A stretch of 64,000 bases of DNA, taken from the NCBI GenBank assembly GCA_019454045.1, contig SKCR01023806.1, positions 620,001-684,000 of the forward strand, written 5' to 3'. Below are positions 10,126 to 20,805 of this stretch, piece after piece. The translations under genes and the position numbers were made by a program. This stretch comes from Zanthoxylum bungeanum (taxonomy: Eukaryota > Streptophyta > Magnoliopsida > Sapindales > Rutaceae). Within the stretch, counting starts at the first letter, position 1, and each line of letters starts with the position of its first letter. The notes under the pieces were generated by a model. The model did no database searches and had not been told where the DNA came from. It saw only the letters and a list, made by a program, of their open reading frames with translations.

Positions 10126-12372
10126 CTAGACATCGTCTGGTGCTTCATCAGTAGCCGCAGGATGACTGGCGGGCGCATCACCTTGGGTTTCAGTAGCTTC
10201 CTCCATGACTTCTTCCCCCTCCACATTTCTTCCGACTTCTTCTGTTTCGGCAGCGACGAGTTTGTCTATTTCTGCCCCATTCTTCTTTGATTCAACCTCA
10301 AATCCTTTCTCTTCGGAAGCATCATCTGTCGAAGAAGAGACCCCGGCTTCGCGCCTCTCATACTCTCTAATCCACTTCTCAGGTTTCCAGTCGACATGTT
10401 TCCCAGCCAAGAAATCCCTCATTAAATCACACCTGTTTCTCAACATGGAATCAATGGCGATATCCTCCATTTGCTCTAACAATTGCTCCTTCTCTTTCTT
10501 CACATTTTCGAAACCTTCTTTGTAGCTGTCGATTGTCAACTCAGCAGTTTCTTTCTCCAATTGCAAAGCAGCCCTAACTTCTTTCAATTCTTTTTCAAGA
10601 GCTCTTTCATTCCTTTGAGAAGCAATGATTCCAGACTTCAACTCTGACGATTCCTTCCTCATCACCGACAGCGACTTCTCCAGCTCCTTTGTCCTTCTTT
10701 GATTAGATTCCACATTTTTCCGCATGAATAGACTGCATTCCAGTGCCTACGACAGCCGAGTATATTTATAAAAAAAAAAGGAAAAAGAATAATAATAGTA
10801 ATATATTAGTAATTGAGGTTGTTACTTACTTGATAATTCAGTGCGATGGCTTTTTTCATGACCTCCGTGGGACCAATCTGTGCCAATCTTACTTCATCCC
10901 CCTCGAGGAGAAGTCCCCCTACGAACGAATCGATACTTGAAGGATCGGATATAGCAGTCGACTCCCGAGGAACCTTTAATGTGAGATTATCAGAATCATC
11001 TTCCTCCTCGACCTCGGGAACAAACCTCCTCTTTTTCCCCGCAGAAACCGTAGCGGTCGACTTCACCTTCTCCGCTTCAATTTCTCTTTGTTGAGACCCA
11101 GCCTCTTTTTCAGCCTCCGACTCTTTCTTCTTCAATTTCCTTGATTTTTTCCGGCTCTTCATTTCATCAAGTGAAGCTACGGTGAAAGGCCCAGTCATCA
11201 TTTCCTCTGCGCATAAAAATTCCTCGGATTTTAAGGGCTCTCGATATCTATTTCCCCCATATAACTTTTGACACGACCATCTACTATTTATCACGGACAA
11301 AACGTCGTTACATAAGGCCAGAACTTTACCTTCTCGTTGAAAGATTTCTTTCCACAGTGGAGTCGACCTTAACCTCTTTTCCGTTAAGATAGTTTTGCAA
11401 TCCCTTTTTTCGACCGGCAGCGACAAGATGGCTTTGGTGTTGGAGGTTGCACGTACACTCTTGACGAATGACTTGTTCTGTAGAGGACCTGCAACAATAA
11501 GTTCATGATTACTCAAAGACAAATGAACGACTCAAAGATTGAAGAAAAGCGAGAGCTCGTTACTCACTCGACAAACACCAAAACTCCGGGATTCGACCAA
11601 ACCCGGCCGATCCAAATATACCCTCACCCTTCACAAAGAAATAATAAGACTGCCAATTTCCCCTATCATTAGTTGGTAATCCAGTGACTAGTTGCGTCTT
11701 TCTTTGACGAAGAATCAACGTATACCTTCCCTTCTCCTTCAAATGTTCCTTCAGATAGTACGTCTCTAAAACGTCCTTCACCTCGAAGAGTACCCCCAGT
11801 TCAAAGGCTAAACATTCAATCGACAATAAGATCCTCCATGCATTCGGCATCAGCTGTGAAGGAGCTACTCGGAAATGATCCAAAACCTCCCAAACCAATC
11901 TCGGAATGGGAAACCTCAGACCTATAAAAAATGGACGCACATAGAATCCCATCCACCCAGGAACCCGATAATCAATTCTTTCATTCGACAAAGGCACCCG
12001 GAGTTCCAAAGTGTTAGGGAACCTATACATACAGCTAAGTTCTCTCAATACCTTCCCAGTCATTCGACTTGCAGGATTCTTTGATAATAAGTTGGTAGGC
12101 TCACTCGTACAAGGTAATTCGCTCGACTCCCCAATTGCGGGCAAAGACCTCAAAGGAATAGCCTCGGCAGGGATCACTGGTGGAGAAGGCATAGCTAAGG
12201 TAACAGCACCACTTTCGATAAAATCTTGATACGACTTATTTCCACACTCTACTAACTCCTTACTTTCACTTGTTGATCCCTCGGTCTCACTTGATGATTC
12301 GACATATTTATCGATCTTGGCACCTAAGCTGCCTAAAGATTCACTACTCGACATATCCCAGACGACAAGCAT
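10126..12372 (-). CDS. Antisense three-exon gene in the Ty3 element (Transposase_28-like, coiled coil)
   Basis: Exons on the minus strand are 12372-11568, 11488-10830 and 10746-10126. The introns are 79 and 83 bp, with donors GTGAGT and GTAAGT and acceptors TTGCAG and CGTAG. Phases match and the joined frame is open for about 694 residues. Residues about 105-265 (core YVRPFFIGLRFPIPRLVW.. and APSQLMPNAWRILL) resemble the Pfam family named 'putative gypsy type transposon' (Transposase_28). Basic clusters near 380-391 and 419-424 (GKKRRF) look like an NLS. Residues about 496-585 are a heptad-rich coiled coil, followed by WKPEKWIREYE and an acidic tail. The start may be 12372 or the second Met at 12354. 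A nuclear, possibly regulatory role is inference; function is unknown. It is intact although the sense-strand polyprotein is mostly deleted. Confidence 0.85.
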
Positions 12373-12620
12373 TAAACAACTAAAACCTCTAAGTAGCCCA
12401 CCTCCTAAAGATCAAAACCCACAAACATAAAATTGAAAACTAATCACACAGACCAGGAGATCAAACAGCTTAACTTTTCTAAGAACAGCTTGAGTATTCA
12501 ATATGAATGTTTAAAGGAATGAAGAACAAGAAGAAGATTTCGAAGAATACCTCGAGAACTCTTGAGAGCACACCTTTTACTCGACTTCCGGATAAGGCGA
12601 AATGAAACAACCGAGGTTCC

Positions 12621-12626
12621 TTTATA
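12621..12626 (-). promoter_or_regulatory. TATA box of the antisense gene
   Basis: The minus strand reads gtataaagg here, about 250 bp before the ATG at 12372. That leaves room for a 5'UTR of about 220 nt containing CT-rich leader sequence. The 110-bp repeat array begins about 90 bp farther upstream, where proximal promoter elements would sit. This is a motif-based call. Confidence 0.5.
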
Positions 12627-12711
12627 CATGCTACCTGAAAATCTGGCGCCAAAGATTCCCGCCCAAAATGGACGCCTCGTAACTCGCATTAGGTTTTGCA
12701 GCATCATATGA

Positions 12712-13945
12712 CACGTGTACAGAGCCAGAACCATTTTCAAACTGGAATCGTCGAATGGAATCATACGACGTGTCGAATACTATTAACCTTGAACCACCAT
12801 CTGGTTCAGTCGACCAGGGGACATCCCCCACATGATTCATGCAGTCATGGAGTCATGGAATATTATCGACTCATACGACGTGTCGAATAATATTAACCCT
12901 GAACCACCATCTGGTTCAGTCGACCAGGGGACATCCCCCACATGATCCATGCAAGTCATGGAGTCATGAAGTATTATCGACACATACGACGTGTCGAATA
13001 ATATTAACCCTGAACCACCATCTGGTTCAGTCGACCAGGGGACATCCCCCACATGATTCATGCAGTCATGGAGTCATGAAGTATTATCGACTCATACGAC
13101 GTGTCGAATAATATTAACCCTGAACCACCATCTGGTTCAGTCGACCAGGGGACATCCCCCACATGATTCATGCAGTCATGGAGTCATGGAGTATTATCGA
13201 CTCATACGACGTGTCGAATAATAATAACCCTGAACCACCATCTGGTTCAGTCGACCAGGGGACATCCCCCACATGATTCATGCAGTCATGGAGTCATGGA
13301 GTATTATCGACTCATACGACGTGTCGAATAATATTAACCCTGAACCACCATCTGGTTCAGTCGACCAGGGGACATCCCCCACATGATCCATGCAAGTCAT
13401 GGAGTCATGAAGTATTATCGACACATACGACGTGTCGAATAATATTAACCCTGAACCACCATCTGGTTCAGTCGACCAGGGGACATCCCCCACATGATTC
13501 ATGCAGTCATGGAGTCATGGAGTATTATCGACTCATACGACGTGTCGAATAATATTAACCCTGCACCACCATCTGGTACAGTCGACCAGGGGACATCCCC
13601 CACATGATTCATGCAGTCATGGAGTCATGGAGTATTATCGACTCATACGACGTGTCGAATAATATTAACCCTGAACCACCATCTGGTTCAGTCGACCAGG
13701 GGACATCCCCCACATGATTCATGCAGTCATGAAGTCATGGAGTATTATCGATTCATACGACGTGTCGAATAATATTAACCCTGGACCAAAAATCTGGTTC
13801 AGTCGACCAGGGGACATCCCCCACATGATTCATGCAGTCATGGAGTCATGAAGTATTATCGACTCATACGACGTGTCGAATAATATTAACCTGAACCACC
13901 ATCTGGTTCAGTCGACCAGGGGACATCCCCTACATGATTCATGCC
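12712..13945. repeat. 110-bp tandem array, about 11 units
   Basis: The marker acatccccca recurs at 12821, 12931, 13042, 13152, 13262, 13372, 13483, 13593, 13703, 13814 and 13923, spacing 109-111 bp. Each unit contains the inverted repeat tgaacc-acca-tct-ggttca, the motif catacgacgtgtcgaat and gtcgaccagggg. Units from about 12837 repeat at 13278 (441 bp, four units), showing higher-order duplication. A gcaagtcat variant marks unit 2 of each block. ORFs of 74 and 90 residues recur inside identically and are by-products of the repeat. Confidence 0.95.
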
Positions 13946-14345
13946 AAGTCGTAGAATCATGAAATACGTACGACACACTCAACATGTCGAATGCGATCCT
14001 GAGCCAACTGGCTCGAGTCGACCTAGGAACATCCCTGATGACTCTTGTCGAGTCAGATACAGTCATATTCAACACCTACGTCATGTCGAATGCGATCCTG
14101 AGCCAACTGGCTCGAGTCGACCTAGGAACATCCCTAATGACCCTTGTCGAGTCAAATACAGTCATACTCAACACCTACGTTACGTCGAATGCGACCGTGA
14201 GCCAACTAGCTCAAATCGACCTAGGAACATCCCTAATGACCCTTGTCGAGTCAAAAACAATCGTAAACACACTCAACACTTGCGACATGTCGAGTGTGAT
14301 CCTTAGCCATCCTCTGGTTCAAGTCGACCAATGGACATCCCTAGC
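13946..14345. repeat. Diverged 99-bp tandem repeat, about 4 units
   Basis: Units marked by tgtcgaatgcgatcctgagc start at about 13984, 14083, 14182 (acgtcgaat variant) and 14287, spacing 99, 99 and 105 bp. They share ctggctcgagtcgacctagg and acatccct with the 110-bp units. They are probably older, diverged relatives at the edge of the homogenised array. Confidence 0.85.
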
Positions 14346-14504
14346 ATCTCATTTCAAATCAAACATAATCGGTGAATTTACTCACCACATACGACAAAGA
14401 TGAGTAGATCTGAAAACCTTCCATCGCCAAAATCAGGGAAGTAATCATTCAAACCGCGACACATTCGACAGATGATACTCTCAAAGTCAGGGACAATCCA
14501 GACT

Positions 14505-14520
14505 TAGAGAGTAGGGGACA
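14505..14520 (+). other. Polypurine tract of the nested Ty3 element
   Basis: The purine-rich run agagagtaggggaca lies just before the 3' LTR (starts 14524). It is the expected primer site for plus-strand DNA and confirms plus orientation. Confidence 0.7.
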
Positions 14521-14523
14521 AAC

Positions 14524-15072
14524 TGTACGGGCCAAATTTGGGCCAGGGGTAAAATCAACTTTTACCACCAAAGCCAGCTGCAAGACCTGGGGCCCGGAAG
14601 AAGATCCATGGGCCGCCTCATGAGCCCAAATTCATTAAAGACAGACAAACGGACACCAGTTACAAAGATCAGGGAATGGATCCGAATTCATGACCGTCAT
14701 CATGAAATCAACGGTTATGAGATCTAAAGGACCTGAAATTATGAGACCACGAAAGAGGTTTCCAACGGGCAGAAGAGGAATCCTATAAAAGAGCAAGGCA
14801 AAGAATAAAGAGGGGAGACAGAACGCCTAACACCAGACAATATCCAATAGTCCGCCCTCACGGCAATCGAACAGTGGTTTAGGTATCCTAACACCTGAAC
14901 CCTTTCTACTTAAACTCTCTCATTCTTTGGCTAACTTGAGCGTCGGAGAGCCTACGGTTTCCATCACACCGGTGGGCAGTAAATCTCTTTTGCTCTATTC
15001 TTATTTTGCAGGTTCGCTTGTGCCCCCCTACACATTCTCAATTGTGGACCTCGACCGAAATCAGGATCTACA
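14524..15072 (+). repeat. 3' LTR of nested Ty3 element
   Basis: The LTR is 549 bp with the same ends as the 5' LTR (TGTACGGGCC..GATCTACA). Visible differences are one T/C change in 'gccgcctNatgag', one extra base in 'gggcagaagagg', one fewer C in the C-run and one extra A in 'ctcaattgtgg'. It is followed by the TSD ACTGT and the rest of copia A. Confidence 0.95.
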
Positions 15073-15315
15073 ACTGTTAAAGGTAGTGATCAAGTTGACC
15101 AAGAATCGGCTCAACATGAAAATGTTGAGGAAATTGAACCTAGATGTAGCAAAAGAGCTAGAATGTCTAAGTCGTTTGGACCCGATTTTCTGACATACTT
15201 GTTAGAAAATGAGCCTCAAAGCTATAAGGAAGAAATATATTCGGTAGAGGCACCTTTGTGGAAATAGGCTATCAATAGCGAGATTGATTTCATCCTACAA
15301 AACCATACTTGGGAG

Positions 15316-16184
15316 TTGGTTGATCTTCCTTCGGGTTGTAAGCCATTGGGCTACAAATGGATATTCAAACGGAAGATGAAACCAGATGAATCAATAGATA
15401 AGTACAAGGCAAGACTTGTCATAAAAGGTTATAGAGAAAAAGAAGGTCTTGATTACTTTGATACATATTCACCAGTGACTCGTACCACGTCAATAAGAAT
15501 GCTCATAGCCATAGCAGTTATATTTGGTCTTGAAATACATTAATGGATGTAAAGACGACATTCTTAAATGGTGAACTGGATGAAGAGATTTACATGGAAC
15601 AGCCAGAAGGTTTCAATGTTCCTGGACAAGAACATAAAATGTACAAACTTATAAAATCCTTATACGGATTAAAACAAGCACCTAAACAATGGCATGAAAA
15701 ATTTGACAAAGAGATGTTGTCAAGTGGGTTTAAAATCAATGAGTGTGATAAGTGTGTATACACCAAATCAACTCAAAAAGGATATGTCATTATGTGTCTC
15801 TACATAGATGATATACTGATAATTGTTTGTAATCATGAGATGATTCAATCTACCAATAAAGTATTGACCATCAAATTTGATGTGAAAGATTTAGGAATAG
15901 CTGATGTGATCTTAGAAATTAAGATTTCCAGAACATCGGAGGGGTATATATTATCTCATACTCACTCTGTTGAGAAGATACTTGAGAAATATAATAAAGA
16001 AGATCTAAATGTGGCTAGAACTCATGTAAACCTAACTCTTCATTTATCAAAGAATATTGGCTCAAACGTATCACAATTAGAGTATTCGAGAATCATCGGA
16101 AGTCTGATGTATCTCACAAATTGCACACGACCTGATATCGCTCAAGCTGTAAACAGGCTTAGCAGATATACGAGCAATCAATGA
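15316..16184 (+). pseudogene. Copia A reverse transcriptase
   Basis: Two collinear frames are separated by a single in-frame TAA at 15541, where the family has CAA. The palm contains WIFKRKM, IDKYKARLVIKGY, DVKTTFLNGELDEEIYMEQPEGF, YGLKQAPKQWHEKFD and the catalytic box CLYIDDILII (YIDD, nucleotides about 15801-15812). The region ends with LMYLTNCTRPDIAQAVNRLSRY and a further stop where RNase H should begin. RT is nearly intact. Confidence 0.9.
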
Positions 16185-16853
16185 CATAACCACTGGTAAG
16201 CCATAGTAAGAGTTTTGAGGTATCTGAGAGAAACTACAAAATATGGTCTGCATTATACAAGATATCATGCAGTTCTAGAGGGATACATCGATGCTAACTA
16301 GATATCTGATATAATGGATTCTAAATCTATGAGTGGATTTATTTTCACACTTGGTGGTGTAATCGTGTCATGAAAATCCTCAAGGTAAATATGTATTGCC
16401 TGGTCTACTATGGAATCAGAATTCATAGCATCAGACAAAACAGCAGAAGAAGCGGAATGACTTCGAAATTTCCTAGATGATATTCCAAATTGGCCCAAAC
16501 CAGTGCCAGCGATAAGCATACATTGTGATAGTCAATCGGCTATTGGGAGAGCCCAAAATACAATGTATAATGGTAAATCTCGACATATACATCGCAGATA
16601 TAATATCATACGACAACTGCTCTCAAGTGGCATAATTTCGATAGATTATGTCAAATCGAATGAAAACCTAACGGATCCACTTACTAAAGGTTTACCTAGA
16701 GAGCAAGTTGAGAAGTCATCGAGCGGAATGGGCTTGAAGCCTATAAATCAAGAATTGTCACTGTGGAAACCCAACCTAGATGACTGGAGATCCCAAGATC
16801 TAGGTCTAAAAGGGACAACTGAAACTTTGTGCAATTCAAAACAAGTACTGTAG
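16185..16853 (+). pseudogene. Copia A RNase H
   Basis: The frame is broken by several stops. Motifs kept are [49 protein letters not shown] and NLTDPLTKGLPREQV. Most stops replace Trp or Gln codons and fit single C-to-T or G-to-A transitions. The open stretch 16503-16853 covers the C-terminal half. The 3' untranslated segment 16854-17328 shows no gene. Confidence 0.85.
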
Positions 16854-17328
16854 AGTTTTATACTCTTTCTCATTCATGTAATGACGTAGAGTGCTGTCTG
16901 TCAAATGCTAGGATAAGCTAAGGTTTTTAATGATCACTATATTAGGAGAAGAGTCCTAATGGGGGTTAAGGTAGATTATCTCTTTATAGTAGATCAGCTA
17001 TTTCAAGTAAGAAGTGAGGTCGCTTCCATGGGAGTTTTCAAAGGCTGAATTCCCTAAAGTATTTGATGAATCCATGACCAATGTTCATGGCCGAAATAAA
17101 CACAACCGTACAATGGGAAATGGTCGAAGTAAAGTTGTGTGTTGGCAATTGTTTTGGTTTACACCAACGGCAGAACAGTTCAAGACTATGGGTCACTGGT
17201 TTGCCAAGTAAATCCGATTGTCATTCACTAGGAAAGGTTTAAGGCGAAAGCTACCTATTTCGATGCAGTTTTATTTCACGGAAACTCTCTTAAGTCTCTG
17301 CATTAATATTTAGAGAATTATGGGGGAT

Positions 17329-17930
17329 TGTTGTAAATTATCTAAATATATATAGTATAAGTGTAGGAGGTCATGTCCCTTGAATAGTGTCTTATGGGAA
17401 AGGCACAAACATGTAGGGACATGTCCTTTAAATTGAAAGTATGAGTCTTTAGACTTCAAAGGGCATAGGGTTACACCCCAAACCAAATGGTGCCCTCAAA
17501 TGCATCATTCTATGCCTATATATAGGAGTATTGGGTTCATTCTTAAGAGATCTTGAAATTCATACAAGTCATCCATTTATCTAGAGTCATTTAGCAAATA
17601 GAGAGAGTTTCCTCCATATTCATTGTTCAAGATCTTGTAAAGGGGTGCCCTTTTTTTCAAGAAGTATCCAAGTAATCCTGGGAGAACGTTAGCCGCTAAA
17701 CAATCCGTAGAGCACCGAGACGGGGCTAATGAGTTCTTAAGGACAGAGACAACTCGACTTGGACGAAGTCTTCATAATTTTCTACATTTCCCAGGTTTTT
17801 CTAAGTCTTATGATTTATGTTCAATTTGGCATATTAGTGTACATTTGATTCCATTATTATGTTATAGTTTTGGAATGATTAAGATTAGTTTAGTTGTTAA
17901 TTTTCGTTTAATGACACTCAATAAACAACA
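17329..17930 (+). repeat. 3' LTR of copia A
   Basis: About 602 bp, starting TGTTGTAAATTATC and ending ACAACA. It is related to the 596-bp LTRs of copia B (shared tgttgtaaatt start; tcctgggagaac and ccgtagagcaccgagacgg in R/U5) but well diverged. It contains the TATA-like run ctatatataggag near 17517. No partner LTR is in the window. Confidence 0.85.
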
Positions 17931-18100
17931 CCCATTTGCCACCAAAATTTCTTCCACCACTCAACCGAGCAATGATCCTTGCAATAACAGCCATGATAGT
18001 GATTCCTGCTAGCACAACAACTAATGTTTCAATTGATCTGTGTGTGTTGTGGCTTGGCTGTGCGGCTCCTGTATTTTGAGTCTTAGCTACTGGCGTCAGC
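17931..18100 (-). pseudogene. Plant single-span membrane protein gene fragment, cut by the copia A LTR
   Basis: Read on minus from about 18094, one frame encodes TPVAKTQNTGAAQPSHN, then HRSIETLVVVLAGITIMAV and IARIIARLSGG, ending at the LTR edge. The hydrophobic span followed by RxxxRxxGG resembles a small family of plant transmembrane proteins of unknown function. The family call is from memory. An AG dinucleotide before the fragment (minus, gattag|ctgacg) could be an intron acceptor. The C-terminal end is absent because the LTR begins there. No matching remainder is seen near 6080. Confidence 0.4.
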
Positions 18101-19316
18101 TAATCTTTTAACTTGTTTCTAAGGAACCCATTAACACAAATACTTCTGAAACTAAAGGGCTTTTAGGAAGAGACAGTTACAACAACAATATAATTAATAA
18201 GTGATTTATGATCAGAAACAAAAAATTAGAAAGATTCGATGTGTGAAAGTAAAAAGAAGAGAGAAATAATGGGTGAGCTGAAATGAGCTTGAAGCAGCAA
18301 CAAGTGTAGAGAGATCAAGAGAGTTGGGTGATTCTAGTGTTGTAAAAAAATTGTGGGAGAAACTGAGATTGAAGGGATGGCAAAAATCCAAGTTGATGAT
18401 GATAACCCGATATGTTAGGGGCGGATAAGAAGATGGTTTTCTGTACTTGTTTATTGGACGGGTTTGGTATGTGCATTAATATCTCTTTTTAAATATAGGT
18501 AAAATTCAAGTGTGAACGATGACTCGTACGTCAGTTCGCGGGAGCCTAATATGTTAAGATCGGATAAAAAGATAATTTTCATACCCGTTGATTAACTATG
18601 ACATGTATTAATATTGACATCCTCATATCATATCCGACTCGTTGTCATCTCTTATAAGATACCAAAATTGAAAAACATTTCCCAATTTTACTTTAGATAA
18701 TTCACTTTTTTTGCAAGACTATATTTCTTTTCATATGCTTATGCTAAGATTTGAATAACTCTTAATATTTAAGTTGGAATATTTTTTTTTAATCGATACC
18801 AAGCTCGATCAAATAGACAGAGTATGTTAGGTCTCGATAACCAATATAAGCTTATTAAATTTTTATAATATAAATCTTAAATAAAATTATACTAACACAA
18901 TAATGTTAAATAAGTCATATAACAGATTTCATTTAGTGAGAAAATATTTTTATTTAGTTTACAAGTAGTTCAAACAAGTCTGTAATTAGTCTTGGATGAT
19001 TCAAACTGAATCCAAAATGAAAAGAATAATGATATATGAACAAATGAAATTTTTCAAGTGTAAATATGCTTAAAAATTTTCATGCAGATATGTGAGAAAA
19101 TACTCGTACTTTCTCGTGTCAAGTACATATATAATTTTTATATACATTGATTGGACAGATCAAATACATGATATCCCTATATTATTAAAAATAAAAATAC
19201 GCGTGTGAAAATGACCTCCGAGAGCCAGATAAAGATATAATTTTCCATATCCATTAATTAAATAAATCGGATCTATAGAAATCTAAAAGGGATAAATAAC
19301 CCAACTCATTTAACTA
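18101..19316. other. AT-rich intergenic stretch
   Basis: No gene is seen. Three loosely similar segments (ggataaga..gataattttc..cccgt near 18424, 18561 and 19226) suggest an old repeat. The part from 18130 to 18420 could be upstream sequence of the membrane-protein fragment. Confidence 0.5.
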
Positions 19317-19806
19317 AGGATGGCAACGGGCAGGGCTCGGGCCGGGCTTATTAGGCCCGGGCCCAGGAAAAGTCAGCCTCGGGCTGTCACCGGGCCGGCC
19401 CAGCCCGGCTCAAGCTCGGGCCGGACTTATTAGGCCGGGCCCAGGAAAAGCCAGGCTCGGGCTGTCACCGGGCCGGCCCAGCCCGGCTCAAGCTCGGACC
19501 GGACTTATTAGGCCCGGGCCCAGGAAAAGCCAGGCTCGGGCTGTCACCGGGCCGGCCCATCCCGGCTCGAAGTCCGACCCGATTTTTTTAATATATAAAA
19601 TTTATTATATAAACATATATATTTTATAAATATAAATATATAATTATAATTATTTATTTTAAACTCAGACCGGACTTTTTTAGTTGAGCCCGGCTTGGGC
19701 CTGGACCCGAGCCGGGCCCCTCGTTTTGAAACCCAACTCGGGTTTTTTTCACCCCGAGCCGGGCCTAAGCCCAAACGAATCGGATCCAGATTTTTTTACG
19801 GCCCTT
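19317..19806. mobile_element. GC-armed hAT-like MITE, truncated or rearranged
   Basis: It starts ggatggcaacgggcagggc, has GC-rich arms rich in gggccggg around an AT-rich centre (19583-19665), and ends in gagccgggcctaagccc. The layout matches the element at 43134-43621. The right terminal inverted repeat is not recognisable (..ttacggcccttac). ORFs inside are compositional artefacts. Confidence 0.6.
19336..19570. repeat. 78-bp x 3 GC-rich tandem repeat within the MITE arm
   Basis: Units start at 19336, 19415 and 19493 (ctcgg.ccgg.cttattagg). Each contains cccaggaaaag, gctgtcaccgggccggccc and ccggctc. The near identity suggests recent local amplification. Confidence 0.85.
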
Positions 19807-20683
19807 ACATTTAACATCGAATTTTGATATGACCCCTCAATTTATCTTCCCCAACACCCACTTAATTTGAGTTCAATTTACTTTTCATTTTGGGCTTAGC
19901 CTGAGAGGAAGCCCAAAATGAATTAGAGAATTATATTCCAAATGCCCCAAACCACAGAGAGAGAATTAGAGAATTATATTCCCTCCATAATTACATTGGA
20001 ATCAATTTACTTTTTAAATGATCAAATATCCCCAACTGGGATCACCATTAACAAATAAATTTAAGTGTATTATTATGACTGCTATTTCTTTTTGGAAACT
20101 GTAAATTTTATTAAATTATAAACGAAAACTCAAAGATTACAACTATAAAATAGTTGAAAATTGTATACCATACAACAGGTACATAACAATGAACAACAAA
20201 TTAAGCATATATGTTTCCGTATAAATTAATGATAAGATAAGTATTGAAATCCTGCATTAATTGAAATAATTTGATCTAATGTAATGGAAACAAACCAATT
20301 TTAATAGTAAATCGAAAATCAAAGTATTTTTACCTCAATAATATTAACATAATAAAAAACACACTAAAATCAATAAAATAAAACAGTCACATAATAATAA
20401 AAAAGTAAAAAATAACCATCCAATAAAATGATCAATCAATAGTTTCACATGGAACCTCCACCCAAAGTCTGAAAAATAACCACCAATTGAATTAACATTT
20501 ACAAATTGTGACTATTAAAATAACCATTAACATTTACAAATTGTTGTCCTTATAGTTCATTGACAGGAAAATCCAACTTCCAGGGACAGATAGAGTAAGG
20601 GGTATTTGTATAGTAATCAAAGTTTAGGGGGTTAAATTTTAATTATGTAAACAATAGAGGCCAAAATGGAATTATCCAGAAAC
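19807..20683. other. Intergenic region upstream of RPS2
   Basis: AT-rich, with no gene and no recognisable element. It contains repeated gaattagagaattatattcc (about 19919 and 19962) and a dense A/T stretch from 20090 to 20500. The distal RPS2 promoter would lie at its right end. Confidence 0.5.
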
Positions 20684-20805
20684 AAACCCTACTTCATAAA
20701 CTTCTCAAAGGCCAAAGCCATCATTTTGCTCTCACTCGGTCGTCTCGCATTTTGACTCTCTCAAAAACCCTAGCTTTAACACAACACAACCAAACCCTAA
20801 CAACA
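20684..20805 (+). promoter_or_regulatory. RPS2 promoter/5' leader with three telo-boxes
   Basis: AAACCCTA occurs at 20684-20691, 20765-20772 and 20792-20799. Telo-boxes (AAACCCTA) are typical of plant genes for ribosomal proteins and other growth-linked functions. The leader ends aacaacaATGGC, a good plant start context. Confidence 0.7.

Larger units (their letters stand above)
7973..15072 (+). mobile_element. Nested young Ty3/gypsy (Retand/Tat-like) element with antisense gene
   Basis: The element is 7.1 kb and bounded by a perfect 5-bp TSD, ACTGT (7968-7972 and 15073-15077). It interrupts copia A. Order: 5' LTR, truncated integrase ORF (plus), three-exon gene on the minus strand, two tandem-repeat arrays, polypurine tract, 3' LTR. 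By eye the LTRs differ by one substitution and three single-base indels over about 549 bp, so insertion was recent. Gag, protease, RT and RNase H are absent and no PBS follows the 5' LTR, so it could move only in trans. Integrase, antisense ORF and 3' tandem repeats together match the published description of Retand-type Tat elements; that assignment is inference. Confidence 0.9.
15073..17930 (+). mobile_element. Copia element A, 3' portion
   Basis: Copia A homology to B resumes at the TSD (actgttaaaggtagtgatc, compare B at about 29428). It includes the integrase-RT linker, RT, RNase H, a 3' untranslated region, the polypurine tract agagaattatggggga (about 17311-17327) and the 3' LTR. The flank after the LTR is a membrane-protein gene fragment. 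Confidence 0.9.

Noticed and set aside
10205..11094. Plus-strand Ser-rich ORFs opposite the antisense gene
   Set aside because: Complement of Lys/Glu-rich exons; the minus frame has introns and a domain, the plus frames have neither.
12837..13552. Repeated ORFs of 74 and 90 residues on both strands
   Set aside because: They recur identically every 441 bp because the DNA is a tandem repeat. No start context or family similarity.
12712..13945. CRISPR-like regular array
   Set aside because: Units are whole 110-bp tandem repeats without unique spacers, inside a plant retrotransposon.
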